DNA of 64,000 nucleotides. Source: an alpha proteobacterium HIMB5 (GTDB lineage: Bacteria; Pseudomonadota; Alphaproteobacteria; Pelagibacterales; Pelagibacteraceae). Positions 33,333 through 43,292 of this stretch are shown in pieces (the first letter of the stretch is position 1; each line of letters begins with the position of its first letter). The notes beneath the pieces are model-generated. The model did no database searches and had not been told where the DNA came from. It worked only from the letters and a program-made list of their open reading frames with translations. The position numbers and the translations under genes were made by a program. Where the stretch lies: assembly GCA_000299095.1 (NCBI GenBank), contig CP003809.1, forward strand, positions 806,001 to 870,000, written 5' to 3'.

Positions 33333-34181
33333 GTGATTAAATTATTTCCATTTATATTTATCATTCTTTGGTCTTCTGCTTTTATAACAACAAAACCTCT
33401 TACTGATAATAGTGATCCATTCTCAGCTCTGGCATTTAGATTTTTTTTGGTTTCATTAGGATTTGCCATTTATTCAATTTATACAAATCAAAAACTTTTA
33501 GTTAACAAAAAAAATATTATTGAGTCTTTGTTGAGTGGTGTTTTATTTCATGGACTTTATCTAGGTGGCGTTTTTTACTCTGTATCAAAAGGAATGCCAA
33601 CGGGTATAGCTGCTTTAATAGTCACTCTTCAACCAATACTAACAAATACTTTAAGTGGTCCTATTTTAAATGAAAAAGTAACTTTCAAACAATGGCTTGG
33701 AGTAATACTTGGTTTTATTGGATCAGCAATGGTCTTAGGACTAGATATTGGTGTTGAGATTCCAGTTTTGGGTTTAGCTGCAACCATTATAGCTTTATTA
33801 GCAATAACAACATCAACTCTTTGGCAAAAAAAAATAAGCAACAATTTATCATTAGGGGTTAGTAATTTTTATCAAGCAGTCGGTGGTTTTTTATTTCACA
33901 TTGTAATTATTGTCTTCTTTGCAAATCCTTACATAAATTTTACTAAAACCTTTTTAATTGCAATGGCACATCAAGTTTTTCTTGTTTCCTTTGGTGCTTT
34001 TACAATTTTGATGTTTCTAATAAAAAAAAATTCAGCAAGCAAAACAGTTTCTATATTTTTTCTAATTCCACCAACCTCAGCTTTAATGGCATGGTTTTTT
34101 TTAGGAGAGAAATTAAGTAATTTAGATATAGTTGGATTTCTGATTGCTACTGCTGGTGTATATATTGCAACAAGAAAATAG
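33333..34181 (+). CDS. EamA/DMT family transporter
   Basis: 282 residues with ten predicted membrane spans arranged as two five-helix EamA repeats. IILWSSAFITTKPLTDNSDP and PTGIAALIVTLQPILTN mark the first repeat, and IFFLIPPTSALMAWFFLGE the second. GTG start at 33333, directly after the previous stop. These proteins usually export metabolites or amino acids; the cargo is unknown. It converges on soxG with one base between stops. Confidence 0.88.
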   Translation: MIKLFPFIFIILWSSAFITTKPLTDNSDPFSALAFRFFLVSLGFAIYSIYTNQKLLVNKKNIIESLLSGVLFHGLYLGGVFYSVSKGMPTGIAALIVTLQPILTNTLSGPILNEKVTFKQWLGVILGFIGSAMVLGLDIGVEIPVLGLAATIIALLAITTSTLWQKKISNNLSLGVSNFYQAVGGFLFHIVIIVFFANPYINFTKTFLIAMAHQVFLVSFGAFTILMFLIKKNSASKTVSIFFLIPPTSALMAWFFLGEKLSNLDIVGFLIATAGVYIATRK

Positions 34182-34182
34182 A

Positions 34183-34767
34183 TTAAACTGATTTATACCC
34201 AAATTCTAAACAAGCATCAGTTATAGAATGGTGCAATGACTCACCAAAGCTTCTCAATCCTGATATTCTAACTTTCTTTGGATTATCTGAGATAAAATCT
34301 AATGTTACTGTAATTCCATTGTAAACAGAATTCGCACAATCACCTTCTTTTAGAGAATTTATATCTAATGGGCATCCTTTTTTTAATACTTCATCTACTA
34401 AATTTCCCTCTATTTCTATAATAGTTCTCGAATGTGAGATATCAGTGATTGCTAAATGCTTATCATCAAATTGATCCTTTTCTTTTTGAATTAGATCTAA
34501 ACTAGAGGAAAAAACTAACCAATTATCAGGTCCTAACCATAGTATTCTTGTCTTTGAATTTGAGGACGATTTTAAAGATGATGGTAATTCAAGATTATCA
34601 ATTTTAATTTTTGATGTATCAAAATCAGAATTTCGATATTTTGCAATTTGGAATATTAATAGTTTGTTTATTTCCGAAACTTTTAATAAGTCATTTTCAT
34701 TTTTCCCTTCAAAATCCCCGAATTTGCCAGTCTTGTGTACAAAATTAAGTGGTGAAACATTTGTCAT
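34183..34767 (-). CDS. soxG: Sarcosine oxidase gamma subunit
   Basis: 194 residues, SoxG family. ILWLGPDNWLVFSSS, ITDISHSRTIIEIEG and VLKKGCPLDINSLKEGDCA match the GcvT-like small subunit that helps assemble the tetrameric enzyme. Its ATG overlaps the soxA stop by four bases. It is the last gene of the soxBDAG operon. In some bacteria the same set of subunits forms N-methylglutamate dehydrogenase (MgdABCD); the sequence alone does not separate the two. Confidence 0.85.
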   Translation of the reverse strand: MTNVSPLNFVHKTGKFGDFEGKNENDLLKVSEINKLLIFQIAKYRNSDFDTSKIKIDNLELPSSLKSSSNSKTRILWLGPDNWLVFSSSLDLIQKEKDQFDDKHLAITDISHSRTIIEIEGNLVDEVLKKGCPLDINSLKEGDCANSVYNGITVTLDFISDNPKKVRISGLRSFGESLHHSITDACLEFGYKSV

Positions 34768-37760
34768 GATCTAACTCTCTTTCCCTCGTGATCCACATAA
34801 TGAGAAGATATAACTTCAACTTCAATTGCAGTATTTTTTAATGGTGACACTGCAAATAATTTTTTACCAATCATATTCTTTCCATCTTTAACAATGGCTA
34901 ATGAAAAAGGATTATTATTTTCAACACTCCAACAAGAAGAAGACACATGACCTAATTTCGGGTTCGGTAATTTTGCGTTTTTATCTACTACTAAGTGAGA
35001 TCCTTCTGGAATGCTAGATTTTTTATCTAATGGGACAAGTCCTACAATTTTTTGTCTATCATTCGTATTAAAAGCTTCTTTTTGCAATGATCTTTTGCCA
35101 ATAAAATCTTTTTTCTTAGATACTAATCCTTCTAAAGAAACATCATATGGAATTGTTCTTCCATCTAACTCGGGTCCAGCGACATGTCCCATTTCTATTC
35201 TCAGTGTTGATAGCGCCTCTGTTCCATAAGGTTGAATATTGAATTCTTTTCCGACCTCCATCATTTTTTCCCACATAAAAAGACCATGATCAGAAGCAAC
35301 ATTTATTTCATAAGCTAATTCACCCGAGAAAGAAATTCTAAAAATCTTTGCATTAACTCCGAATAAATCTCCTTCTGTGTAACCCATAAAAGGTAAAGCT
35401 TCATTACTTACATCTAGATCTGGAAATAATTTTGATAATACATCTCTTGACTTTGGTCCAGCTAATGCTGCCCCAGCCCATTGTTCAGTTGTTGAAATTA
35501 CATTTACATTCAATTCTGGCCAAACAACTTGTAAATAATATTCTAAATGAGATAAGACATTAGCTGCTTGAGCAGTTGTCGTTGTCATATGATAATGGTT
35601 TTCTGAAATTCTTGTTGTTGTTCCATCATCCATTACAATTCCATCTTCTCTTAACATTACCCCATATCTAGCTTTACCAATTGGTAGTTTTAACCATGCA
35701 TTAGTATAAACTCTGTTTAAAAATTCTGCAGCATCTGGTCCTTTAATATCTATTTTTCCAAGTGTTGTTACATCACAAATACCAACATGATCTCTAACAT
35801 TTTTCGCTTCTCTTTTAGATGCTTCAAATAAAGTTTCGTTTCCTTGCTTATAATACCTAGGTCTTTTCCAAGCTCCTGCATCAACAAACACAGCGTTGTT
35901 TTCTTCGTGCCATGAGTGCATTGGAGTTTTTCTTGTTGGCATGTATTCCATATCAACTTCTCTTCCAACAATTGTACCAATAGTAATAGGAGTAAATGGT
36001 GGTCTAAAAGTTGTATGTCCAACCTGTGGAACAATTTTTTTCTCAACATTTGCAACTAATTGAAGACCATTTAAATTACTTGTTCGACCTTGATCTGTTG
36101 CCATTCCTAATGTTGTATATCTTTTAACATGTTCAATTGATCTGTAACCTTCTCTTAAAGCCACTTCAATATCAGACACTGCAACATCGTTTTGAAAATC
36201 TACAAATCTTTTATAATTTTTTCCTTCTGGTAAAGGTGAACACCAAAATTTATCATGAACATTTTTTTTAGGTTCATTTGAGTTTGGGGTAGGAATTGAC
36301 ACATCATTATTTGTTAAATTTTTTGAGACTTCAAATCCAGTTTTAAATCCTTCATCTAAAGTTTTCTGTAAAGTGAAAGTACCTTTTGATGCACCAATAG
36401 ATGTTTCGTTTTGTTTTGATTTATCTGGGACAAAAGCATCTATCTGATCATTAAATTTAAGTTTGTTTCCTGATTGTGAAGCTAAATGCACTGTTGGTGT
36501 CCAAAAACCAGAAACACAAATACAATCACATTCAATTATTTCAGACGATTCAAATCCAGTTTTATCTTTATTGAGTTTACCAATTTGAGCTGATTTTACT
36601 TTTTTATATCCATTTGCTGCTATTACTGCATGAGAAAATTTAATCATTATATTTTGATTTTTTGCTGCATCTATTAATTCAGATGATTGCTCTTCTCTTG
36701 TATCTAAAATAATTGGTTCAACACCTTGTTTTTTAAATTCCAAAGCAGTCTCATATGCACTGTCGTTGTTAGTAAATATTAAAGGCTTCTTTCCAACTAA
36801 AACACCATAAACTTTAATGTATTCCTTAGCTGCTGCAGATAAAAATACTCCTGGTGTATCATTGTTTCCAAAAACTATAGGTCTTTCAATCGAACCTGTT
36901 GATAACAAAACTTCTTTTGCTCTTATGTACCATAGTCTTTGCCTTGGGGTATATTTGGGTTTTTCTTTTAAATGATCACCTGTTCTTTCAAACATCACCA
37001 TCATATTGTGATCATAGTATCCAAAAACTTGAGATCTATTTTTCACAATCACATTTGGCATTTCTTTTAACTCGGTAATGATTTTATCAGTCCATGCCTT
37101 TCCGGATAAATTATCAATCGTAACATCATCTGTTAAAAGTGATCCACCAAATCTTGGTTTGTCTTCAGCTAAAATAACTTTTGCACCATTTTTGGCTGCA
37201 ACATATGCGCTTGATAATCCAGCTGGACCTGATCCAGTAACTAACAAATCGCAATATTCATATTTATGTTCGTATCTTTCTTTATCTTTTTCTATTGATG
37301 CAACACCTAGGCCTGCAGCTTTTCTAATAAAAGGTTCATATATTTTATACCAAAAGCTTTTCGGCCACATAAATGTTTTGTAATAAAAACCAGCTGGAAA
37401 AAATTTGTTTAAAAAATTATTTATTGCTCCTACATCAAATTCGACTGATGGCCAGCAGTTTTGACTTGTAGCCTCTATACCATCAACTAGTTCAATTTCT
37501 GTTGCATTAGCATTTGGTTCTGAATGACCATTCAATTGAATTTGTAATTTCGCATTAGGTTCATCAACACCTGCACCAAAAAAACCTCTTGGTCTATGAT
37601 ATTTAAAACTTCTTCCAACTAAATGAACACCATTTGCTAATAAGGCTGAAGCTAAAGTATCCCCTTCATAACCAACATATTTTTTTCCATTAAAAGAAAA
37701 AGTTATTTCTTTATTTCTATTGATTAAACCTTCGTTAGTTAAACGGTGTGATTGACTCAT
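34764..37760 (-). CDS. soxA: Sarcosine oxidase alpha subunit
   Basis: 998 residues. The N-terminal part includes GDTLASALLANGVHLVGRSF (2Fe-2S-like fold seen in this family), then a nucleotide-binding domain with VTGSGPAGLSSAYVAAKNG, and from about 620 a GcvT domain with GICDVTTLGKIDIKGPDAAE and SFSGELAYEINVASD. The enzyme oxidatively demethylates sarcosine to glycine and loads the methyl carbon on tetrahydrofolate as 5,10-methylene-THF. It overlaps soxD and soxG by four bases each, supporting a fixed subunit ratio. A role in N-methylglutamate oxidation is the alternative. Confidence 0.88.
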   Translation of the reverse strand: MSQSHRLTNEGLINRNKEITFSFNGKKYVGYEGDTLASALLANGVHLVGRSFKYHRPRGFFGAGVDEPNAKLQIQLNGHSEPNANATEIELVDGIEATSQNCWPSVEFDVGAINNFLNKFFPAGFYYKTFMWPKSFWYKIYEPFIRKAAGLGVASIEKDKERYEHKYEYCDLLVTGSGPAGLSSAYVAAKNGAKVILAEDKPRFGGSLLTDDVTIDNLSGKAWTDKIITELKEMPNVIVKNRSQVFGYYDHNMMVMFERTGDHLKEKPKYTPRQRLWYIRAKEVLLSTGSIERPIVFGNNDTPGVFLSAAAKEYIKVYGVLVGKKPLIFTNNDSAYETALEFKKQGVEPIILDTREEQSSELIDAAKNQNIMIKFSHAVIAANGYKKVKSAQIGKLNKDKTGFESSEIIECDCICVSGFWTPTVHLASQSGNKLKFNDQIDAFVPDKSKQNETSIGASKGTFTLQKTLDEGFKTGFEVSKNLTNNDVSIPTPNSNEPKKNVHDKFWCSPLPEGKNYKRFVDFQNDVAVSDIEVALREGYRSIEHVKRYTTLGMATDQGRTSNLNGLQLVANVEKKIVPQVGHTTFRPPFTPITIGTIVGREVDMEYMPTRKTPMHSWHEENNAVFVDAGAWKRPRYYKQGNETLFEASKREAKNVRDHVGICDVTTLGKIDIKGPDAAEFLNRVYTNAWLKLPIGKARYGVMLREDGIVMDDGTTTRISENHYHMTTTTAQAANVLSHLEYYLQVVWPELNVNVISTTEQWAGAALAGPKSRDVLSKLFPDLDVSNEALPFMGYTEGDLFGVNAKIFRISFSGELAYEINVASDHGLFMWEKMMEVGKEFNIQPYGTEALSTLRIEMGHVAGPELDGRTIPYDVSLEGLVSKKKDFIGKRSLQKEAFNTNDRQKIVGLVPLDKKSSIPEGSHLVVDKNAKLPNPKLGHVSSSCWSVENNNPFSLAIVKDGKNMIGKKLFAVSPLKNTAIEVEVISSHYVDHEGKRVRS

Positions 37761-38026
37761 TTTATTTCTTCATTCATTTTTGCAGTTTGAAAAATTTCAT
37801 GAGTAACTGTGTCTCTATGAACTTTAAACCATTGTCTACAACCTGCTATATGATGCCATAACTCAATATGTTTACCTCTTGGACTTTTTCTCAAATAAAC
37901 AAACTCATTCCATTTCTCATCAGATACTTCTTGATTTAACCCAGGTCTTTTTACAGTTCCATCTCCACCGTAAGCAAATTCTTTATGACCTCTCATTCCG
38001 CAATATGGGCATTTAATATTTAACAT
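37757..38026 (-). CDS. soxD: Sarcosine oxidase delta subunit
   Basis: 89 residues. A single zinc site is expected from Cys6, Cys9 (CPYCG), His59 and Cys63 (LWHHIAGCRQW), which is the arrangement in SoxD of heterotetrameric sarcosine oxidase. The small subunit stabilises the complex. Start is one base after the soxB stop and its own stop overlaps soxA. Confidence 0.9.
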   Translation of the reverse strand: MLNIKCPYCGMRGHKEFAYGGDGTVKRPGLNQEVSDEKWNEFVYLRKSPRGKHIELWHHIAGCRQWFKVHRDTVTHEIFQTAKMNEEIK

Positions 38027-39283
38027 TTATGAAATCCAAGTTTTTGTTCCAAGACCTTTTTCGTCTAACAAATAACCTTTATCAAATCTACCAAGACTTA
38101 ATTCGGAATTTAATTCGTGTATTCTATCTTGAGCGATTGTATGTGCAAACGTCCAACCAGACGCTGGAACAGATTTGAAACCACCATAGCACCAACCACA
38201 ATTTAAATACAAACCATCAATGTGAGTTTTATCAATAATTGGAGAACCATCCATAGACATATCCATGATACCACCCCATGTTCTAAGCATTTTAAGTCTA
38301 CTTAAAAAAGGAAATAGAGCTATACCTCCAGTTAAAACATGTTGGATTGTAGGTAAATTTCCTTTTTGCGCATAACTGTTGTAACCATCTAAATCACCAC
38401 CCATTACCATTTCACCTTTGTCAGATTGACTTATATAAAAGTGACCTGCACCAAAAGTTACTACTCCATCTAAAATAGGTTTGACTGGCTCTGATACGCA
38501 TGCTTGTAATAAATGTGTTTCAATCGGTAACGTCATATTAAGTTGTTCAGCTAAAACGTTTGAACTTCCAGCAACACATAGTCCAATTTTTTTTGTTTTT
38601 ATATTTCCTCTACTAGTTCTAACACCTTTAATTTTCCCGTTTGCTACATCAAACCCGGTTACTTCACAATTTTGAATTATATCAACTCCCATTGAGTCAG
38701 CTTGTCTAGCATATCCCCAAGCTACCGCATCATGTCTTGCAGTTCCTGCACTTGGTTGCGCAAGACCTCCAAAAATTGGATATCTAACATCGTCTGAAAA
38801 ATCAGCCATAGGTATCATTTTTTTTATTTGCTCTCTATTTAACAATTCAGCATCAATTCCGTTCAATCTCATTGAATTACCTCTTCTTGCGTAAGCATTC
38901 ATTTGTGCATCAGAGTGAGCTAAATTAACTATTCCTCTTGGAGAAAACATTACGTTGAAATTTAATTCCTGACTCATATTTCTCCATAAGTCCATTCCAA
39001 ATTCATTAAATCTTGCGTTAGCATCGTACATAAAGTTAGATCTAATAATTGTTGTGTTTCGGCCAATATTTCCTCCACCGATCCAACCTTTTTCAATTAT
39101 AGCAACTTTTGTAATATTATGTTCTTTAGCTAGGTAATATGCTGTAGCCAAACCATGACCTCCACCACCGATTATTACTACATCGTATTCTTCTTTTGGT
39201 TCAGGGTCTTTCCAAGCTAAATCCCAGTTTTGATGATTAGAGAAAGCATTTTTGACGAGACTAAAAATTGAATATTTTTGCAT
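38027..39283 (-). CDS. soxB: Sarcosine oxidase beta subunit
   Basis: 418 residues, DAO-type flavoprotein. DVVIIGGGGHGLATAYYLAK binds FAD, and His184 in TARHDAVAWGYAR is in the place where the family attaches FMN covalently. NCGWCYGGFKSVPASG near the C-terminus is typical of SoxB. It starts the soxBDAG operon and is divergent from fhs across 106 bases, so sarcosine demethylation and formyl-THF handling could share control. The same fold serves as MgdA in N-methylglutamate dehydrogenase. Confidence 0.88.
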   Translation of the reverse strand: MQKYSIFSLVKNAFSNHQNWDLAWKDPEPKEEYDVVIIGGGGHGLATAYYLAKEHNITKVAIIEKGWIGGGNIGRNTTIIRSNFMYDANARFNEFGMDLWRNMSQELNFNVMFSPRGIVNLAHSDAQMNAYARRGNSMRLNGIDAELLNREQIKKMIPMADFSDDVRYPIFGGLAQPSAGTARHDAVAWGYARQADSMGVDIIQNCEVTGFDVANGKIKGVRTSRGNIKTKKIGLCVAGSSNVLAEQLNMTLPIETHLLQACVSEPVKPILDGVVTFGAGHFYISQSDKGEMVMGGDLDGYNSYAQKGNLPTIQHVLTGGIALFPFLSRLKMLRTWGGIMDMSMDGSPIIDKTHIDGLYLNCGWCYGGFKSVPASGWTFAHTIAQDRIHELNSELSLGRFDKGYLLDEKGLGTKTWIS

Positions 39284-39389
39284 AAAATGATTTTAGCGAA
39301 AAATATCTAAACTTTTCTTATTATTTTTTATATATATTTTTTAGAAGTTTAAAACAAAATGAAATTGAATAAAACGTCGTGATTATTTT
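39284..39389. promoter_or_regulatory. Divergent soxB/fhs control region
   Basis: 106 AT-rich bases between two divergent starts must hold both promoters. I see only T-rich tracts and no clear palindrome or consensus -35/-10 pair that I would stand behind. Confidence 0.4.
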
Positions 39390-41069
39390 ATGCCAAAGTC
39401 AGATATAGAAATAGCAAGAGAAGCAAAAATGCAACCTATCAAGGAGATCCTTGATAAGATTAATGTACCAGATGAGCCTGAAGCCTTTAGCCCAATGGGC
39501 AGACATATTGCAAAAATAAATCTTGAATATCTTGATAAATTAAAAAGTAATAAAGACGGAAAACTAATTCTAGTTACAGCGATCACTCCTACGCCAGCTG
39601 GAGAAGGTAAAACAACTACATCTGTGGGCTTAAACGATGGTTTAAATAAAATTGGAAAAAAATCCATCGTATGTTTAAGAGAGCCAAGCTTAGGTCCTTC
39701 ATTTGGAATGAAAGGTGGTGCAGCTGGTGGTGGTTATGCTCAAGTTGTTCCTATGGAACAAATCAATTTACATTTTACTGGTGACTTTCATGCCATTACA
39801 TCTGCGCATAATTTACTTTCAGCGCTGATTGATAATCATATTTATTGGGGAAATAAACTTAATATAGATGTTAGAAGAGTAGTCTGGAAAAGAGTAATGG
39901 ATATGAATGATAGATCATTAAGATCTATAGTAGTTGACTTAGGTGGTGTAGCTAACGGTTTTCCTAGACAAGATGGTTTTGATATAACTGTTGCTTCAGA
40001 AATAATGGCTATATTTTGTCTAGCGACAGATTTAAATGATTTGGAAAAAAGAATTGGAAATATTACTATCGGATATACTAGAGATAAAAAAGCTGTTTAT
40101 GCTAAAGACTTAAATGCACAAGGTCCAATGACTGTTCTTTTAAAAGAAGCTATTAGACCAAATGTTACTCAAACTTTAGAAAATAACCCTGCAATTATTC
40201 ATGGCGGGCCATTTGCAAATATAGCACACGGATGTAATTCAGTAATAGCTACTAAAGCGGGTCTTAAACTATCAGACTACGTTGTAACAGAAGCAGGATT
40301 TGGTGCTGACCTTGGAGCTGAAAAGTTTTTAGATATTAAATGTAGAAAATCAGGAATTAAACCAGATTGTGTAGTTATTGTTGCAACTATTAGAGCTTTA
40401 AAGATGCATGGAAGTGTAGCAAAAGACGATCTTAAAAAAGAAAATATTGATGCCTTAAAGAAAGGTTTAGTTAATTTAGAAAGACACATTAATAATACAA
40501 GAAAATTTGGTCTACCAGTAACTATTGCTGTTAATCACTTTATAACTGATACAGATAATGAAATGAATGCTTTGTTAGATTTTTGCAAAACTCTTGGTGT
40601 TAAAGCCTCTAAATGTACTCACTGGTCTGATGGTGGAGAAGGCACAAAAGAATTAGCAAAAAATGTAGTTGAAATTTGTGAAGAAAATAAAAGCACGTTT
40701 AAATATTTATACGAAGATAAACTTCCATTGTTTAAAAAAATAGAAAAAATCGCTCAAGAAATTTATCACGCTAGTGAAGTTGTTGCTGATACTAAAACAA
40801 GACAACAGTTAAAAGATTTTGAAGAAAAAGGTTATGGAAATTTACCAGTGTGTATTGCTAAAACACAATATAGTTTTTCAACAGATCCTAATCTCAAAGG
40901 AGCTCCAACTGGACATGTTTTACCAGTAAGAGAAGTAAGATTATCATCAGGAGCAGAGTTTATTGTGGTGGTATGTGGAGAGATAATGACAATGCCAGGA
41001 TTACCAAGAGTTCCAGCTGCAGACTCAATTAGACTTAATGCTAAGGGTGAGATAGAAGGATTATTTTAA
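39390..41069 (+). CDS. fhs: Formate-tetrahydrofolate ligase
   Basis: 559 residues, normal length. The ATP-binding P-loop lies in [15 protein letters not shown] (67-80), and [20 protein letters not shown] and [12 protein letters not shown]-like stretches ([16 protein letters not shown]) are hallmarks. It interconverts formate plus THF with 10-formyl-THF using ATP. Next to soxBDAG it can drain methyl-derived C1 units toward formate with ATP gain, or supply formyl-THF for purines. It faces the class I amidotransferase gene with three bases between stops. Confidence 0.95.
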   Translation: MPKSDIEIAREAKMQPIKEILDKINVPDEPEAFSPMGRHIAKINLEYLDKLKSNKDGKLILVTAITPTPAGEGKTTTSVGLNDGLNKIGKKSIVCLREPSLGPSFGMKGGAAGGGYAQVVPMEQINLHFTGDFHAITSAHNLLSALIDNHIYWGNKLNIDVRRVVWKRVMDMNDRSLRSIVVDLGGVANGFPRQDGFDITVASEIMAIFCLATDLNDLEKRIGNITIGYTRDKKAVYAKDLNAQGPMTVLLKEAIRPNVTQTLENNPAIIHGGPFANIAHGCNSVIATKAGLKLSDYVVTEAGFGADLGAEKFLDIKCRKSGIKPDCVVIVATIRALKMHGSVAKDDLKKENIDALKKGLVNLERHINNTRKFGLPVTIAVNHFITDTDNEMNALLDFCKTLGVKASKCTHWSDGGEGTKELAKNVVEICEENKSTFKYLYEDKLPLFKKIEKIAQEIYHASEVVADTKTRQQLKDFEEKGYGNLPVCIAKTQYSFSTDPNLKGAPTGHVLPVREVRLSSGAEFIVVVCGEIMTMPGLPRVPAADSIRLNAKGEIEGLF

Positions 41070-41072
41070 TCT

Positions 41073-41855
41073 TTAGTTAATAAAGTTTAGCCAATTCCTT
41101 AGTTCCATCATTGTTTTATCTTTATTAGATATTGCAATCTCTTTTTTAATAAAATCAATATGATTATCAATATCCTCTATAGACTTAAATGCTTTACGTA
41201 TCTCAACAAGTTTTTCTTTTCTAAATTCAATAAGACTTATCATTTTTTCATAAGTAATTTCTGGATGATATTGAAGTCCCCAGACTTTGGTTTCATTAAT
41301 TTCAAAATATAAACTTTGAACATTGTTTATTTTATTTGAAGCTAAACAAATTCCATTATCAGGAATTTTTACTACCTCATCAAAATTAAACGCTGGTGTA
41401 TTAAAAATTTTATCTTTATCTTTGTACAAAGGGTGACTTAATCCTTTTTCATTAATCTTTACATCATTTGCTATACCAATATTTGAATTGTCTGCTTTTT
41501 TTACTTCACCACCTGCAGCGGTGACCGCTACTTGCATTCCCCAACAAATAGCTAAAATTTTTTTAACCTTCTTTTGACACTCTCGCATGAATTCAATTTG
41601 TCTTCTTATCTCTGGAGTATCATTATAAATATTCAAACTACTCCCTCCCCATATCAAACCATCATAAGTTGAAAGTTTTTGAACAATAGGTTCAATATTT
41701 TTATCAGATGAAGGATTTACAACATCAAATGTTAAATCATTTGTGAAATAAGCCAAACTATCTTTTAAGCTTTGAGTGTGAGTTTGTATTCCAACTTTTG
41801 AAAAGCTGTCATTTTCTTCTCTTAGATTGCCCTCAACAATTAGAATTTTTTTCAT
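41073..41855 (-). CDS. Class I glutamine amidotransferase-like protein
   Basis: 260 residues, GMP-synthase-like GATase fold. Triad Cys104 (AICWGMQ), His197 and Glu199 (LQYHPEIT) are all present, so it should hydrolyse glutamine or a gamma-glutamyl compound. IWGGSSLNIYND and the C-terminal YHPEITYEKMISLIEF region are typical of stand-alone members. Given the gamma-glutamylmethylamide pathway nearby, hydrolysis of a gamma-glutamyl amide is an attractive but unproved guess. It diverges from tmm across 100 bases that contain palindromes. Confidence 0.82.
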   Translation of the reverse strand: MKKILIVEGNLREENDSFSKVGIQTHTQSLKDSLAYFTNDLTFDVVNPSSDKNIEPIVQKLSTYDGLIWGGSSLNIYNDTPEIRRQIEFMRECQKKVKKILAICWGMQVAVTAAGGEVKKADNSNIGIANDVKINEKGLSHPLYKDKDKIFNTPAFNFDEVVKIPDNGICLASNKINNVQSLYFEINETKVWGLQYHPEITYEKMISLIEFRKEKLVEIRKAFKSIEDIDNHIDFIKKEIAISNKDKTMMELRNWLNFIN

Positions 41856-41880
41856 AAAACTAAGATCCTTAGTCGCACTT

Positions 41881-41912
41881 AGGATAAAATAATTTGTTGA
41901 TAATTTTATCCT
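41881..41912. promoter_or_regulatory. 10-base inverted repeat around the tmm -35 region
   Basis: AGGATAAAAT (41881-41890) and ATTTTATCCT (41903-41912) are perfect arms with a 12-base spacer that contains the predicted -35. A further ATCCT lies just upstream. It could be an operator for a dimeric regulator. No regulator family is recognised. Confidence 0.5.
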
Positions 41913-41926
41913 ATTTAGATTATGAT
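41897..41926 (+). promoter_or_regulatory. Predicted tmm promoter
   Basis: TTGATA (41897-41902), 18 bases, TATGAT (41921-41926). Transcription would start near 41933, leaving a leader of about 23 bases that contains the Shine-Dalgarno sequence AGGGAG at 41941-41946. Confidence 0.55.
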
Positions 41927-41932
41927 AATCTA
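41916..41932. promoter_or_regulatory. 17-base palindrome over the tmm -10 element
   Basis: TAGATTAT-G-ATAATCTA has 8-base perfect arms. It covers the predicted -10 and start site, a location suited to repression. Not matched to a known consensus. Confidence 0.55.
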
Positions 41933-41955
41933 TTAAGAAAAGGGAGAGAGAAATT

Positions 41956-43287
41956 ATGACAAAAGTCGCATTAATAGGTGCAGGTCCGTGTGGTCTGTCA
42001 TTTCTAAGAGCAATAGAGCAAGCAGAGAAAAAAAGTGAAAAAGTTCCTGAGGTAGTTTGTTTTGAAAAGCAAGAAGATTGGGGAGGTTTGTGGAATTACA
42101 GTTGGAGAACAGGTTCAGATCAATATGGTGATCCAGTTCCTAATAGTATGTATAGATATTTATGGTCTAATGGCCCAAAAGAATGTTTAGAGTTTGCTGA
42201 TTACTCTTTTGATGAACATTTTGGTCGACCTATTCCTTCTTTTCCACCAAGAGAAGTTCTATACGACTATATTGTTGGAAGAGTAAAGAAAGGCAAATCT
42301 AAAAATAAAATAAAATTTAATACTAGAGTTGCAAATATTGAATTTAAAAATGATAAGTTCGATGTAAGTTACCAAGACAAAGTTAATAATGAGATGTCTA
42401 AAGAAACATTTGATTATGTTGTTGTTTCATCTGGACATTTCTCTGTTCCTTTTATTCCTGAATATAAAGGAATGAATTCTTTTCCTGGAAGAATAATGCA
42501 TTCTCATGATTTTAGAGACGCTGAAGAATTTAGAGGTAAAGATGTAATAGTGCTAGGTAGTAGTTATTCTGCAGAAGACGTTGCGCTTCAATGTAACAAA
42601 TATGGCGCAAAAAGTGTAACTATTGGCTACAGACACAATCCGATGGGTTTCAAATGGCCTAAGGGAATGAAAGAAGTTCATTATCTAGATAGACTTGAAG
42701 GTAAAAAAGCTATTTTTAAAGATGGAACTGAACAGAATGCTGATGCTATAATTTTATGTACTGGTTATCTTCATCACTTTCCATTCATTGATGAAAGTTT
42801 GAAATTAAAAACTCATAACAGATTATATCCACCAAAATTATACAAAGGCGTAGTATGGCAGGATAATCACAAAATGATGTACCTTGGAATGCAAGATCAA
42901 TTTCATACATTTAATATGTTTGATTGCCAGGCTTGGTTTGCAAGAGATGTCATCATGGGCAAAATTAAAATGCCTGACTCAAAAAAAATTGAGTCTGATA
43001 TTAATAAATGGGTTGCGATGGAAGAAAAACTTGAAAACCCAGATCAAATGATTGACTTTCAAACTGAGTATACAAAAGAGTTGCATGAAATGTCTGATTA
43101 TCCAAAAATTGATTTTGAACTAATCAGAACTCATTTTAAAGAATGGGAACACCATAAAGTAGAAGATATAATGACTTACAGAAATAAGTCTTTCTCTTCA
43201 CCAGTAACAGGATCTGTTGCGCCAGTTCATCATACACCGTGGGAAACTGCGATGGACGATTCTATGAAAACTTTTTTGGATCAGTAA
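41956..43287 (+). CDS. tmm: Trimethylamine monooxygenase
   Basis: 443-residue flavin-containing monooxygenase that oxidises trimethylamine to TMAO with NADPH and O2. FAD motif GAGPCG at 8-13, the FMO fingerprint FPGRIMHSHDF at 176-186 and the second nucleotide motif LGSSYSA at 200-206 are present. Long stretches agree with the bacterial Tmm enzymes I know, including DWGGLWNYSWRTGSDQYGDP and QDQFHTFNMFDCQAWFARD. Such Tmm also oxidise dimethylsulfide and other methylamines. Single-gene unit with its own palindrome-rich promoter and a strong Shine-Dalgarno sequence. Confidence 0.95.
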   Translation: MTKVALIGAGPCGLSFLRAIEQAEKKSEKVPEVVCFEKQEDWGGLWNYSWRTGSDQYGDPVPNSMYRYLWSNGPKECLEFADYSFDEHFGRPIPSFPPREVLYDYIVGRVKKGKSKNKIKFNTRVANIEFKNDKFDVSYQDKVNNEMSKETFDYVVVSSGHFSVPFIPEYKGMNSFPGRIMHSHDFRDAEEFRGKDVIVLGSSYSAEDVALQCNKYGAKSVTIGYRHNPMGFKWPKGMKEVHYLDRLEGKKAIFKDGTEQNADAIILCTGYLHHFPFIDESLKLKTHNRLYPPKLYKGVVWQDNHKMMYLGMQDQFHTFNMFDCQAWFARDVIMGKIKMPDSKKIESDINKWVAMEEKLENPDQMIDFQTEYTKELHEMSDYPKIDFELIRTHFKEWEHHKVEDIMTYRNKSFSSPVTGSVAPVHHTPWETAMDDSMKTFLDQ

Positions 43288-43292
43288 TTAAT

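Noticed and set aside
35768-36055. 95-codon frame inside soxA on the same strand
   Set aside because: It lies wholly within soxA in another frame and its Leu/Gln-rich composition is that of a frame-shifted reading.
39383-39667. Minus-strand frame over the start of fhs
   Set aside because: Antisense to the clearly recognised N-terminus of Fhs; no Shine-Dalgarno or family motif.
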